This document shows, one piece after another, positions 9,214 through 17,694 of a stretch of 64,000 nt of DNA; within the stretch, counting starts at the first letter, position 1; every line of letters begins with the position of its first letter. The stretch is from contig LVWS01000002.1 in NCBI GenBank assembly GCA_002083365.1, positions 1-64,000 of the forward strand, given 5' to 3'. Under the pieces are notes generated by a model. That model was given only the letters and a program-made list of their open reading frames with translations. It made no database searches and was not told the origin of the DNA. Source of the stretch: Nitrospira sp. SG-bin1 (lineage in GTDB: Bacteria > Nitrospirota > Nitrospiria > Nitrospirales > Nitrospiraceae). Position numbers and translations under genes: made by a program.

Positions 9214-10389
9214 TCAAAAGCCTGCCTTCTTGATTCGCTCGACCGCTTCCGCCAACCGTTCTTTGGAGGTGCACAGCGTCATGCGGATATATCCCTCTCC
9301 GGGCGCTCCAAACCCGTTGCCGGGCGTCGTCACGATGCCGGCCTTCTCCAACAGATGGGCGGTAAACGACGTCGACGTATAACCCTTCGGTACCGTCACC
9401 CACACGTAAAACGCCGCGGGTGGGGGATCGACCTCCAAGCCGAGACGCTTGAGACCTGGAATAAGCGTGTCCCGACGATCCTGGTAGGTTTTTCTCAGAC
9501 TGTCGGTCACCGAGTCGTCAAGGTTCAGGGCGGTAATACCTGCCTCTTGAACCGCCTCGAAACAACCGGAGTCCAGATTGCTCTTCACCTTGCCAAGACC
9601 GGCCAGGACATCCTTGTTGCCCACGACAAAGCCGAGTCGCCAACCCGTCATATTGTATGTCTTGGAGAGCGAATGGAACTCAACGCCGACCTCCTTGGCT
9701 CCCTCGACCTCCATGAAACTCACCGGACGACGCCCGTCATAGTACACCTCGGAATAGGCGGCATCGTGGCACACGATCACCTGGTTCTCCTGTGCGAACT
9801 CGACCACACGCTTGAAATAGTCCTTCGTCATTACCACCGAGGTGGGGTTGTTCGGAGAGTTGAGCCACATCAGCTTGGCATTTTGGGCTACCTCCTTCGG
9901 GATCGCGTCGAGATCGGGAAGGAAACCGTTGGCTTTTGTCAGCGGCATGATGTGCGACTGCCCGCCGCAAAAGCTTGTCCCGACCGGATACACCGGATAA
10001 CCAGGGCTTGGAACCAGAACGACATCCCCCGGATCGACAAAGGCCAGATGAATATGCCCGATGCCCTCCTTCGACCCGATCAGCGTGAGGACTTCGTTCG
10101 TCGGGTCGAGCGTCACATTGAATCGGCGCTTATACCAGCCGGCCACGGCTTTTCTGAAGGACAACATGCCTTCATAGGAGGGATATTGATGATGTTTGGG
10201 ATCCTTGGCCGCGTTCGCCAGACGCTCGATGATCGGCATCGGCGTCGGCAAATCGGGGTCGCCGATGCCGAGATTGATAATGTCAGCTCCACGTGCGATG
10301 GCCTCTTGCTTCATTTTATCGATCGCGGCGAACAAATAGGGAGGCAGTGTCTTAATACGCGTGGCAACTTCGATCGGGAAAGCACCCAT
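9214..10389 (-). CDS. dapL: LL-diaminopimelate aminotransferase
   Basis: A PLP-dependent class I/II aminotransferase that converts tetrahydrodipicolinate directly to LL-diaminopimelate, for lysine and peptidoglycan. 391 residues, full length. Visible are the NLGIGDPDLPTP entry, LNSPNNPTS, and the PLP-lysine motif SLSKTYNMTGWRLGF. The close spacing to folK suggests one transcription unit. AAAGGAG lies about 12 bases before the ATG. A general aspartate-type aminotransferase is the alternative, but the N-terminal pattern (KTLPPYLFAAIDKMK) fits the DapL group. Confidence 0.85.
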   Translation of the reverse strand: MGAFPIEVATRIKTLPPYLFAAIDKMKQEAIARGADIINLGIGDPDLPTPMPIIERLANAAKDPKHHQYPSYEGMLSFRKAVAGWYKRRFNVTLDPTNEVLTLIGSKEGIGHIHLAFVDPGDVVLVPSPGYPVYPVGTSFCGGQSHIMPLTKANGFLPDLDAIPKEVAQNAKLMWLNSPNNPTSVVMTKDYFKRVVEFAQENQVIVCHDAAYSEVYYDGRRPVSFMEVEGAKEVGVEFHSLSKTYNMTGWRLGFVVGNKDVLAGLGKVKSNLDSGCFEAVQEAGITALNLDDSVTDSLRKTYQDRRDTLIPGLKRLGLEVDPPPAAFYVWVTVPKGYTSTSFTAHLLEKAGIVTTPGNGFGAPGEGYIRMTLCTSKERLAEAVERIKKAGF

Positions 10390-10492
10390 GGTCGATTACA
10401 CTCCTTTCGTCAATCAGCGGGCCGGCTTGACATGGTGCCCCCATGCCGAGAGGCGCCGGATGGAGAAGACTACTTCAGGAATGAACCGGTAA

Positions 10493-11176
10493 TCAACGAC
10501 CGGATTGCAGCAGGTGGCCGATCAATCGATCAGCCGTTTGATGGAGCCGCGGGAGCTGTGGCAGTGCCGTTGATTTAACTCCCTGTGCGGTCAGGCGAGC
10601 CTTGGTCAAGTCGGGCGCACATTCGCGACAGAGCGAATCGATCCCGCCTTCCTCCATTTCCAAATGGAACAGAAGGCCATAGGCGCAATCTCCGTACCGA
10701 AACGCCTGCAAAGCCGCGACATCGGAGCCGGCCAGCGGCACACAGTCTTCGGGTAAATCGAATATTTCTCCGTGCCATTCGAAGACACTGAACGACTGAG
10801 GGTCGGCTCCAAACACCGGATCCTTCTTCCCTTCTTCGGTTAACCCTATGGGCGTCATTCCGATTTCCAATGCTTGGCCTGGGCGCACGGTTGCGCCGAG
10901 GGCCTTCGCCATGAGCTGACTCCCCAAGCACACCCCGATCATGGGTTGACCGGCAAGCAGCACTGATCTGATAAAGGCGGTCTCCTCGGCAATCCACTTG
11001 TCGGAATCGTTCACCGACATCGGCCCGCCCATCACGATCAACAAGTCACCCGCATTTTTGGGCAGACCCTCTTTCGGGACAAGCACTGAGTCGAGCCTCA
11101 CACCGCGCCTGGCGAGAGCCGTTGCAAATGCGCCCGGGCCTTCAAAAGGAACATGTTGAAGGCACACTGCATGCAT
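10493..11176 (-). CDS. Class I glutamine amidotransferase-like protein
   Basis: A 227-residue GATase1 domain protein of the stand-alone GMP-synthase-like type. The catalytic triad is readable: the nucleophile Cys in GVCLGSQ, the His in LLFHLEME and the Glu two residues later. It would release ammonia from glutamine or hydrolyse a gamma-glutamyl compound; the acceptor is unknown. A GTG six bases upstream is in frame, but AGGAGG sits directly on it and is correctly spaced for the ATG at 11176, which fixes the start. No synthetase partner is adjacent. Confidence 0.8.
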   Translation of the reverse strand: MHAVCLQHVPFEGPGAFATALARRGVRLDSVLVPKEGLPKNAGDLLIVMGGPMSVNDSDKWIAEETAFIRSVLLAGQPMIGVCLGSQLMAKALGATVRPGQALEIGMTPIGLTEEGKKDPVFGADPQSFSVFEWHGEIFDLPEDCVPLAGSDVAALQAFRYGDCAYGLLFHLEMEEGGIDSLCRECAPDLTKARLTAQGVKSTALPQLPRLHQTADRLIGHLLQSGR

Positions 11177-11364
11177 TGGCACCTCCTTTCCGAGAAACTA
11201 TGGCTTTTATATACCGAACGCGGTGAAGAATAAAATGAGGAGTTTGTTTTTAGGCGGAAGGTCACAAGTTTCGATGCCGTGGATCTTATGAACTCTGAAG
11301 GTCGGCAGTCGATAGTCGGGTGATGTGTACAGCTCCACATACCTCACCCGGGAAGGAGAGGCCC

Positions 11365-11529
11365 ATGCACGTAGACTCGTCGATAAACCCTCGTTGTTTT
11401 AGTTGGAGTCCCTCATGGCACGAGAATGGCAGCTCCTCGCGGTACATGATCCATGCCGTTGGTCCGGCTGATGAGATGGCCTGGGCGACGAACGGGCTTG
11501 CTGTCATCCTGCGATCGCCGCTGTCTTGA
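11365..11529 (+). CDS. Possible small protein of 54 residues
   Basis: A short frame beginning ATG at 11365 with a strong AAGGAG seven bases ahead. The product (MHVDSSINPRCF...) has no recognisable domain, signal peptide or membrane segment. The only support is the ribosome binding site and its position in an otherwise empty stretch. The rest of 11177-11750 shows nothing definite apart from an AT-rich TATATA block near 11211, which could belong to the promoter of the amidotransferase gene. Confidence 0.35.
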   Translation: MHVDSSINPRCFSWSPSWHENGSSSRYMIHAVGPADEMAWATNGLAVILRSPLS

Positions 11530-11750
11530 ATGGTAATCGAAGATCAGCACCGGCAACTACCGATCGACCTTGCCGCCAGAGTGACGATTGCTTCGGTTCG
11601 TGCCACGATGGCGAAATTTCACACCGTCCCAGAAGTGACTTTCTGTTGCTTCTCTTCAAACGACTTGGCAGTGTATCAAAGGAATCTCCTCAAGACCTAA
11701 AGCTTCGCGCTTGGCTTAGTTTGGACTTCTCGCTTGACCTGTGCCGACCC

Positions 11751-12257
11751 ATGAGTAACTACGCTGCCGCCAGGACATTTCGTCTCGCCCCCATGTCTCC
11801 AGTCATTCTGTTCGTCACTCTGGCGCTTCTGGCCTTACCGGTCGGCTTTTTGGTCGCAACGATGGCGGGGGCACGAGTCCTTGTCGCTCCATGTTTGATT
11901 GTGACCGCCACCTATCTATGGATTTGGCTTCGTTTTCGGCCGACCTGCTTCATCCTCCGTGAGCGATCGATCGAAGTCGTTTGGCCTTTGAAACGTCGGG
12001 AGATTCGCCGTAACAGTATTTCGGGGGTTCGACTCCTCGATCCAAAGAAGTTGCGACAAGAAATCGGATGGGGCATGAGAATAGGAGCCGGAGGACTCGG
12101 CGGCGGTTTTGGCTGGCTGTGGACGAAGCGGTATGGCCTCGTACGGATGTACGTCTCACGCACCGATGGGTTTGTGTGGATCCAGCAGAAGAACGACCGA
12201 CCCTGGCTGATCACGCCGGAACATCCGGACCTATTCGTGCGTGTCCTCTCCGCCTAA
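11751..12257 (+). CDS. Membrane protein with bacterial PH-like domain
   Basis: A 168-residue protein with two closely spaced hydrophobic segments (about residues 16-36 and 42-60) followed by a soluble domain rich in beta pattern: FRPTCFILRERSIEVVWPLKRREI, then ISGVRLLD and a glycine-rich GWGMRIGAGGLGGGFGWLW segment. This layout is that of the small membrane-attached PH-domain proteins (bPH/DUF304 type). The frame is open back to 11526, but the ATG at 11751 puts the membrane hairpin at the N-terminus. No clear ribosome binding site. Function unknown. Confidence 0.6.
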   Translation: MSNYAAARTFRLAPMSPVILFVTLALLALPVGFLVATMAGARVLVAPCLIVTATYLWIWLRFRPTCFILRERSIEVVWPLKRREIRRNSISGVRLLDPKKLRQEIGWGMRIGAGGLGGGFGWLWTKRYGLVRMYVSRTDGFVWIQQKNDRPWLITPEHPDLFVRVLSA

Positions 12258-12385
12258 GAACCCATTCCTCCGCGAGGGTTCCGCGTCGTGCAAGGAAGGT
12301 TCATGCGAGCCTAACAAACACCACCGCCGTTTTCTCGACTTTGGCCGTGGAATCGAGCTGGATACCTTCGTAAGCCTGGCAGTGA

Positions 12386-13231
12386 ATGGATGTCTGCGCT
12401 AAAATCGGCATCGTGAAACCTTCGATCAAAACCGCTGAAGATCTACGGTGGCTGATCGGGCATACGAGCGGTTTCCGCTCAGGATATGTCACCGACGTAC
12501 ACATGTCCAAACGCCGTCTCTTCGACGAGGGATCCGGACGGGACGTGCCGGCCGGCACCACCGTCTCGGTCACCGTTCGATACGAAGTCCGCGGCATGGG
12601 GCGAGTGGCCAAACTCACCATGATCGGCGTGACGGACTTTTCCATCTTCGAACAGGACGGCGCGGATTGTTCCGCTCTGGGCGTTATTCAAGCGGAATTC
12701 AGCGCGGGAAAACTTCGTTTTTGGTTTGATCCCCAGGGAGAGCTGTATGTCGTGTGCGAGGAGGCTCATTTGGATGAGATCGCCACGCCGTTCATGACGG
12801 CCGACCAGGCGGCTGAACTCGCTCGGTGGACGTTCCAGGGCCGAACTGGAAAAGGTCCCTCGGTGCAATGGTTGTTGCACGAGTTGGATCAAGCGGGTCT
12901 GCCGTGTATGTGGCGTGAAACACGACGGACCGTGGCGATTCATCCGGCGGTGCAATGGGAAGGCGATCTGATTCCGACTGGAGACACCAGGGTCCACGAT
13001 GACACCCTGGTCCATGTCATGGCCTATGATCCACCGGAGGGGAATGGCTTCGGTCTCATGGTGCGGGTGTCTGGGATACAGGATCGTCGGATGAGCCGGA
13101 TGCTTGAAGTCTTAGCCGATCGAATTACCCAACATTTTGCCGGTGATTGCCTCGTCGGCACAACCATCATCCCAGGCCGAGAATGGGAGAGTTGGTTGAT
13201 TCGGGAGCATCATACCCGACAGGGTGGGTGA
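12386..13231 (+). CDS. Conserved protein of unknown function
   Basis: A 281-residue soluble protein that I do not recognise. There is no signal peptide or membrane segment. The first half (RWLIGHTSGFRSGYVTDVH, then a VSVTVRYEV beta stretch) and the second half (QAAELARWTF, WLLHELDQAGLP) could be two domains. The start is uncertain: neither the ATG at 12386 nor a GTG at 12413 has a good ribosome binding site. The gene ends 25 bases from the convergent methyltransferase gene. Confidence 0.6.
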   Translation: MDVCAKIGIVKPSIKTAEDLRWLIGHTSGFRSGYVTDVHMSKRRLFDEGSGRDVPAGTTVSVTVRYEVRGMGRVAKLTMIGVTDFSIFEQDGADCSALGVIQAEFSAGKLRFWFDPQGELYVVCEEAHLDEIATPFMTADQAAELARWTFQGRTGKGPSVQWLLHELDQAGLPCMWRETRRTVAIHPAVQWEGDLIPTGDTRVHDDTLVHVMAYDPPEGNGFGLMVRVSGIQDRRMSRMLEVLADRITQHFAGDCLVGTTIIPGREWESWLIREHHTRQGG

Positions 13232-13255
13232 GCCGCGGGAAGAGGAGAACGCTGA

Positions 13256-13999
13256 TCAGTGCGCGTGTTCCGGAGAATAATGTCCGTTGCCGTTCCCGTT
13301 CCCGTTTGCAAAGCCGGCGACACCGGTGCCGTTTACATAACCTGCAACGCTGTGCGCCGCGGTGTTCCCGCCGCTCGGCGTGCCCTTGCCGTTGATACAC
13401 TCCACCAGGGCCCAAAACCGTAACGGATTGACGCTTTGCTTTCGCGCAATCTGCAAGGACGTTCCCTCCAACACGGTATTCAGCGATAAGTCCGTCCGCC
13501 AGCCGAGATGTTTGGTCAGCGGAGAAATCACTTTTTCCACGGCGGCAATTACCTTGTTGCCGTTGCTGAAGTGGTTCAGCATGATGATACGACCCCCCGG
13601 ACGGCAGACACGAATCATCTCGTTGACGACCTTCCGATAGTCGGGAACCGCCGTGACGACATAAGCAGCCACCACCGTATCAAAGCTGTCATCATTGAAC
13701 TCCATGGCTCCCGCGTCCATGCGATGCAGTTGAACGTGATCGAGGTGGTGGGCTTCGGCCTTTTCCTTGGCTTTGGCCAGCATCCCTTCGGACAGATCGA
13801 TCCCGACAATCCGGCAATGTCGCGGGTACATTGGAAGGGCCAGCCCGGTCCCGACCCCGACTTCCAAAATCTGTTCATCAGGTTGGACATTCAGATTGCG
13901 GATCGCCGATTCACGCCCTTCATGGAAGACCTTTCCAAAAACTTTGTCGTAAAACCCCGCATAGGAGGTGTACACACGCTCAATCTTGTGGGGATCCAT
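13256..13999 (-). CDS. Class I SAM-dependent methyltransferase with Gly/Asn-rich tail
   Basis: A 247-residue Rossmann-fold methyltransferase. Motif I is ILEVGVGTGLALPMYP, motif II has GIDLSEGM, and the later MDAGAMEFNDDSFDTVVAAYV and GGRIIMLNHFSNGN segments fit the phosphatidylethanolamine N-methyltransferase (PmtA)-like or UbiE-like groups; the substrate is uncertain. From about residue 205 the protein changes into a low-complexity tail rich in Gly, Asn and Thr, ending in GNGNGNGNGH, encoded by hexamer-like DNA at about 13270-13360. The enzymatic core ends before this tail. Confidence 0.78.
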   Translation of the reverse strand: MDPHKIERVYTSYAGFYDKVFGKVFHEGRESAIRNLNVQPDEQILEVGVGTGLALPMYPRHCRIVGIDLSEGMLAKAKEKAEAHHLDHVQLHRMDAGAMEFNDDSFDTVVAAYVVTAVPDYRKVVNEMIRVCRPGGRIIMLNHFSNGNKVIAAVEKVISPLTKHLGWRTDLSLNTVLEGTSLQIARKQSVNPLRFWALVECINGKGTPSGGNTAAHSVAGYVNGTGVAGFANGNGNGNGHYSPEHAH

Positions 14000-14287
14000 G
14001 CTTTCCTCCCATACTTCGCACGAGACGCCTGTTGCGCATTCCAGCCCCCTGTTTCGAGGCCGTAGACCGCCATGACGACGCGGGGAAAAAATTGAGGCGG
14101 GAAATTCACGTGGTGCAAGGCCCGCCCGGGAACGTAATCCGGCGTACTCTAGCCAAACTCCTCTTCATGAGTCAACAGATTCTTGGGGGACCGAGACGGA
14201 AATACCTGCATCGGTCCCAGGGGAACTGGGAGTGACTTCGTCTCCCTCCTTGATTCACGGCTCGTTCCTATGTGATAGCTACCTCCC

Positions 14288-14905
14288 ATGATACTGGCCG
14301 GTCTCTTCGCGGGAGTCTTGTTCATCGGACTGATCGTCGGTGACTGGTTATATTTTCTTCGCCTGACCCCGGATGCCGTTCGGTACGGATGCCGTGTCGC
14401 CAAAAAACCGGATCAGTGGCCTGAAATTACGCTCGCCACGCTGGCGAATCGGTTCACTCCTGAAGGCCTGCTGATGCTTCCTCACGGAGTCGCCTGGTTT
14501 TCTCCACAGTCCGCCCAGATTGCGATCCGCCCGCGGTATCGACTGTTCTCGTTAGGGTTCCGGACCGCCTGGCCGGTGAAAGGGCTGATCCGTCTGACCC
14601 CGCAAGACCACTCGCTGGACACGCTGTGTATCAAACGCATGCCCTGGTCGTCAGCCCTCATCACGCTCCTGTGGTTTGCGCTCGTGGTGTTTGGGTCCCT
14701 GACCTTCGTGGTGCAGTATGCCATGGATGGAGGTTTTTCTTCGCTGGGAGGAACCCTTACTGGCATCGCAGTCGTCGCCCTGGCCGCCCTAGTGTTGGCC
14801 TTCGGACTCGTCACGGTGGCCTTTGCCTATCGGCTCGAAGACGGCCGGCTCATGACAGTCTATGAGGAACTGCGAAATGCCATTGCGCCCCCCACCTCTT
14901 CCTAA
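14288..14905 (+). CDS. Membrane protein of unknown function
   Basis: A 205-residue protein with an N-terminal membrane segment (residues 2-24), a soluble middle of about 90 residues and two further membrane segments (about 120-140 and 150-180). The middle domain has a PH-like beta pattern (HGVAWFSPQSAQIAIRPRY) similar in layout to the protein encoded at 11751-12257. No enzyme motif is seen. The gene ends 23 bases before the dispersed repeat at 14929. Confidence 0.6.
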   Translation: MILAGLFAGVLFIGLIVGDWLYFLRLTPDAVRYGCRVAKKPDQWPEITLATLANRFTPEGLLMLPHGVAWFSPQSAQIAIRPRYRLFSLGFRTAWPVKGLIRLTPQDHSLDTLCIKRMPWSSALITLLWFALVVFGSLTFVVQYAMDGGFSSLGGTLTGIAVVALAALVLAFGLVTVAFAYRLEDGRLMTVYEELRNAIAPPTSS

Positions 14906-14928
14906 CTCGCCGCCGACGAGTTCTTTCT

Positions 14929-15059
14929 TAACAGGATGTTCAAAAGGGCCGTCCAGCAAGGCCGCAGCGAGCGAAGTGGCGAGGCGTACTCGGGGTCGTA
15001 CGTTGAGCCTCTGAGCGATGTGAGAACGCCGCTGGCGGACGTTTTTCAACATCCTGTTA
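14929..15059. repeat. Dispersed inverted-repeat element, copy A (131 bp)
   Basis: The ends are a perfect 12-bp inverted repeat, TAACAGGATGTT at 14929-14940 and AACATCCTGTTA at 15048-15059. The symmetry continues imperfectly for about 27 bases on each side (GTCCAGC against GCTGGCGGAC). The centre carries a CGTAC ... GTACG hairpin. A second, diverged copy in opposite orientation lies at 50550-50677, sharing about 34 nearly identical bases (GGCGTTCTC-x-CATCGCTCA...ACGTACGACC). No transposase is encoded, so it is MITE-like or a BIME-like structure. It sits between two convergent genes. Confidence 0.85.
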
Positions 15060-15401
15060 CGCAAGAAACAAGTTCAAGAAGTGATCATATTCGGCCGGTA
15101 AGTTCAGGGCCGACCGATTACGAGCGAGGCCGGCGATGATCCCTCGATGCTTTTTGGGGAGGCCTGATGCCTCAAAGGCCAATCGGAACTGTTGCCATCG
15201 CAAGCCCGAGTCGGCCATGAGGCGAGTTTGTTCTTCGATCGAAAGCCCATGTACCATGGTCGTCAACGTGCGGATGGCTTTCTCCACACTTTCATACGGG
15301 GGCGCGAGTTGAAGTCCGGCATAGAACCGTTCGAGGTGATGACGGAATTCGGCTTTGAGGGTTGAGAATCGATCGGGTGTGGTCGAGGAAGGGTCCGGCA
15401 T
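15057..15401 (-). CDS. Small protein of unknown function ending in the repeat
   Basis: A 114-residue, probably helical cytoplasmic protein (EFRHHLERFYAGL, ESVEKAIRTLTTM, LSIEEQTRLMADSG). I do not recognise a family. Its stop codon TAA (15057-15059) is formed by the terminal bases of the dispersed repeat, so either the repeat insertion set the present C-terminus or the repeat end was recruited as the stop. Upstream it is divergent from the His-rich lipoprotein gene. Confidence 0.55.
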   Translation of the reverse strand: MPDPSSTTPDRFSTLKAEFRHHLERFYAGLQLAPPYESVEKAIRTLTTMVHGLSIEEQTRLMADSGLRWQQFRLAFEASGLPKKHRGIIAGLARNRSALNLPAEYDHFLNLFLA

Positions 15402-15463
15402 GGTATGTCTGACGATGATACGGCATGACGAAACCGCGTGACAACTTTTCCATGGAGGACTGT

Positions 15464-15949
15464 ATGAAGCGAACGTTCAAAGGGCTGCTTGTACTGGGGA
15501 CATTCGTCGTATTGGCCGGCTGCTCATCCCATCACCACCATCACGGCATGATGGGCGGCGGCAAAAGCGACGCGTACTGGCAGAAAGGCCAACAAGACAT
15601 GGAAGGGCTGATCAATCGGACCGTGCAGGATCCCGAGAAGGCGAAGCGAGTGAATGCATTCGTCGGGGACATCATCAAGGAGCTCAAGGAGAGCCGTGAG
15701 CAGGAACGGGCCTATCATCGGCAGCTCTACACCTTGAACACGAGCTACACGGCGACACCCGACGAATTTTCCAAAATCGTGAACGAGGCGAACATTCAGC
15801 GGGCGCAGAGCGCGGCCCGGGTCCTGAGCCTCCGGTTCAAGATGAAGGATCAGATGACCGCCGACGAGTGGAAAGCACTCTCGGACCGCATGGTCTCCTA
15901 TAGCAGCCGTTATCAACATGGGGATGGCGGCGCCAAAAGCAATTATTGA
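15464..15949 (+). CDS. His-rich periplasmic lipoprotein
   Basis: A 161-residue lipoprotein. The signal peptide ends in a lipobox LAGC, and the Cys is followed by SSHHHHHGMMGGG, a natural histidine/methionine cluster that could bind metal. The rest is predicted helical and charged (QKGQQDMEGLINRTVQDPEKAKRV, EFSKIVNEANIQRAQSAARVLSLRFKM), in the general style of Spy/CpxP-like periplasmic proteins, although no LTxxQ motif is clear. GGAGG five bases before the ATG at 15464 decides the start over an in-frame ATG at 15425. The 3' end overlaps the convergent BNR lipoprotein gene by seven bases. Confidence 0.68.
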   Translation: MKRTFKGLLVLGTFVVLAGCSSHHHHHGMMGGGKSDAYWQKGQQDMEGLINRTVQDPEKAKRVNAFVGDIIKELKESREQERAYHRQLYTLNTSYTATPDEFSKIVNEANIQRAQSAARVLSLRFKMKDQMTADEWKALSDRMVSYSSRYQHGDGGAKSNY

Positions 15950-16983
15950 CTCGAAACCGGCGCGGCTGTGAGCGGTACCGCCGTCCACGTCGCGCCGGCA
16001 TCGGTGGAGCGATAGAGCCCGCTGCCGTTGGTACCGGCGTAGAGGATCCGCGGGTTCTTCATATCCATGGCCAGGGCGCGTATGTTCAGCGTCGCAATGC
16101 CTTGATTCATCGCCTGCCAGGTCTTCCCACCATCCGAACTTTTCCACACCCCTTTCGGCCCGCCGATATAGAGCTGTGACGCATCGGTGGGGTGGAGCAG
16201 AATGCCGCTGACGAAAGGATCGGGCACCGATTGGCCGATCCGCTCCCACCCTTCGCCTTTGTTTGTCGTGCGAAACAGCCCCTTCGTCGTGCCGGCGTAG
16301 ACGACGTCGGGATTCGTCCGTTCGATTTCAATGGCATTCACGCCCAGCGCCATCGACGCCATCAACTCGCTCTCGGGAATCAGTCCGTTGTTGATTCGTT
16401 TCCAAGACATCGCCCCGTCGTCCGAGCGATACATCCCGCCCGTCGTCCCGCCGAACAGGATGGTGGGGTCCTTGGGATTGATGGCAATGGAGGTTACAAT
16501 GTGCACTTCCTTCATGCCGTTCATCCGTTCTTCCCATTCGCGGCCCGCGTCCTTCGTGTAGAACGCGCCCACCGTCGTGGCGATGTAGATTTTCTCGTTC
16601 AAGACCGGATGAAACACGAACTGATTCACGAACGAGACATGTTCCTTGAGTCCGACATTATGCGGCAGCCAATGTTGGCCGCCGTCCGGGCTCTTGTAGA
16701 CCGCATCCCCCATCGTGCCTGCATAGATCGTGGCCGGAAGCAGCGGATCGATCGCCAGCGTCGTGACCCGGCGCGCGCTGAAACTCGGGAACCGCTCCCA
16801 GGTTCCTCCGCCGTCGCGGGACTTGTAGACGGCATCATTCGTGGCCACGTAGAGGATGTTTGCGTTGGTCGGATGGAGCGCGATCGAGACGATCGACTCG
16901 CTGTCCTTTTGGCAGCCAGTCACACTGAACACGATGAGCAGAATGCTAATGAAGAGCAGCCGAAAAGAATGTAGAGGGCACAT
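15943..16983 (-). CDS. BNR/YCF48-like beta-propeller lipoprotein
   Basis: A 346-residue lipoprotein with signal peptide and lipobox VTGC (Cys about residue 24), followed by six or seven repeats of the Asp-box type: VYKSRDGGGTW, VYKSPDGGQHW, MYRSDDGAMSW, LFRTTNKGEGW, VWKSSDGGKTW, LYRSTDAGATW. This is a complete beta-propeller, similar to photosystem II stability factor Ycf48-like or sortilin-like proteins, located at the outer or inner membrane facing the periplasm. In bacteria outside the cyanobacteria the role is usually unknown. The ATG at 16983 gives a compact signal peptide; a GTG at 17004 is possible. Confidence 0.75.
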   Translation of the reverse strand: MCPLHSFRLLFISILLIVFSVTGCQKDSESIVSIALHPTNANILYVATNDAVYKSRDGGGTWERFPSFSARRVTTLAIDPLLPATIYAGTMGDAVYKSPDGGQHWLPHNVGLKEHVSFVNQFVFHPVLNEKIYIATTVGAFYTKDAGREWEERMNGMKEVHIVTSIAINPKDPTILFGGTTGGMYRSDDGAMSWKRINNGLIPESELMASMALGVNAIEIERTNPDVVYAGTTKGLFRTTNKGEGWERIGQSVPDPFVSGILLHPTDASQLYIGGPKGVWKSSDGGKTWQAMNQGIATLNIRALAMDMKNPRILYAGTNGSGLYRSTDAGATWTAVPLTAAPVSSQ

Positions 16984-17120
16984 AGTGGCGGCAGACCTAA
17001 ACACAGCTAGAAGTAGGGAGTCAAGAGATCGCAGACCGAAACGTCTTCGCCATTTGGTTCTCGGCCATGGTCAGAATACGGTCATAAAGTCGTTTAAAAG
17101 GGCGTCTTCACAAAGCAAGT

Positions 17121-17149
17121 TTGACACATTCTCAGAAAATGACGACAAT
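17121..17149 (+). promoter_or_regulatory. Promoter of the DUF2441-like gene
   Basis: Perfect -35 TTGACA at 17121-17126, a 17-base spacer, and GACAAT (4 of 6) at 17144-17149. The predicted transcript would start near 17157, about 20 bases before the ATG at 17178. Confidence 0.5.
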
Positions 17150-17177
17150 GCCATCGCTTTAGCTCAATTGGGATTCA

Positions 17178-17615
17178 ATGCCGAAATTCTTCCATGTTGC
17201 GCCCATTCTTCTTAGTCCAGGCAGTGTTATCTTGCCTGGCAATTGGGGTCGCATTCTTCGGGTCTATTTACAAGCAAATGATGTCTTGTTTAGAGAGTAT
17301 GTCTTGGAGGAGATACGAAAATCCAAGTACCCTGAGAAACCAAGTCGCCTGAAGGCAGTCTTTCTTCTCGAAACTTCTGAAGAGGCCCTTTGGTACAAAA
17401 ATAATCTCGCATTGACAGGCCTGGTCTACGAGGTGGAAGCCGAAACCGATGGCGTTGCTATTCATCGCGGCAACTACACAAGAGTAGCGCCTGTTAACCA
17501 ACATATGCTTGATGTGATGCCGAGATATGCAGAGGAATATTGGTCGACCGTTCCGACAGAAAGGATTGAGATTGTATTCCCTAATCCCGTTACAGTGGTG
17601 GCTCAGCATGATTAA
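17178..17615 (+). CDS. DUF2441-like protein
   Basis: A 145-residue protein with FYHV-like start (KFFHVAP), LQPG-like LLSPGSVILPG, EEIRKSKYPEKPSRLKAVFL and VYEVEAETDGVAIHRGNYT, which together match the DUF2441 type as I remember it. These proteins resemble small ADP-ribosyltransferase-fold domains (inference from pattern, not proven). The gene has lower GC than its neighbours and its own promoter, and is followed after 79 bases by a TumA-like HTH gene, so it may be the toxin or effector half of a small module. No clear partner is known to me. Confidence 0.55.
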   Translation: MPKFFHVAPILLSPGSVILPGNWGRILRVYLQANDVLFREYVLEEIRKSKYPEKPSRLKAVFLLETSEEALWYKNNLALTGLVYEVEAETDGVAIHRGNYTRVAPVNQHMLDVMPRYAEEYWSTVPTERIEIVFPNPVTVVAQHD

Positions 17616-17694
17616 GCAGTTATGACAATGCAGATAGCCAACTTGACTTTAGTTTGAATCAGCCGACTTCAACGTGACATGATGAGGTGGAATC

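Noticed and set aside
9355..10578. 407-codon plus-strand frame
   Set aside because: Antisense of dapL; His/Arg-rich composition typical of a GC-driven shadow.
15530..15548. His-tag-like codon run suggesting a cloning vector
   Set aside because: It is inside a natural lipoprotein gene with native flanks and no vector sequence.
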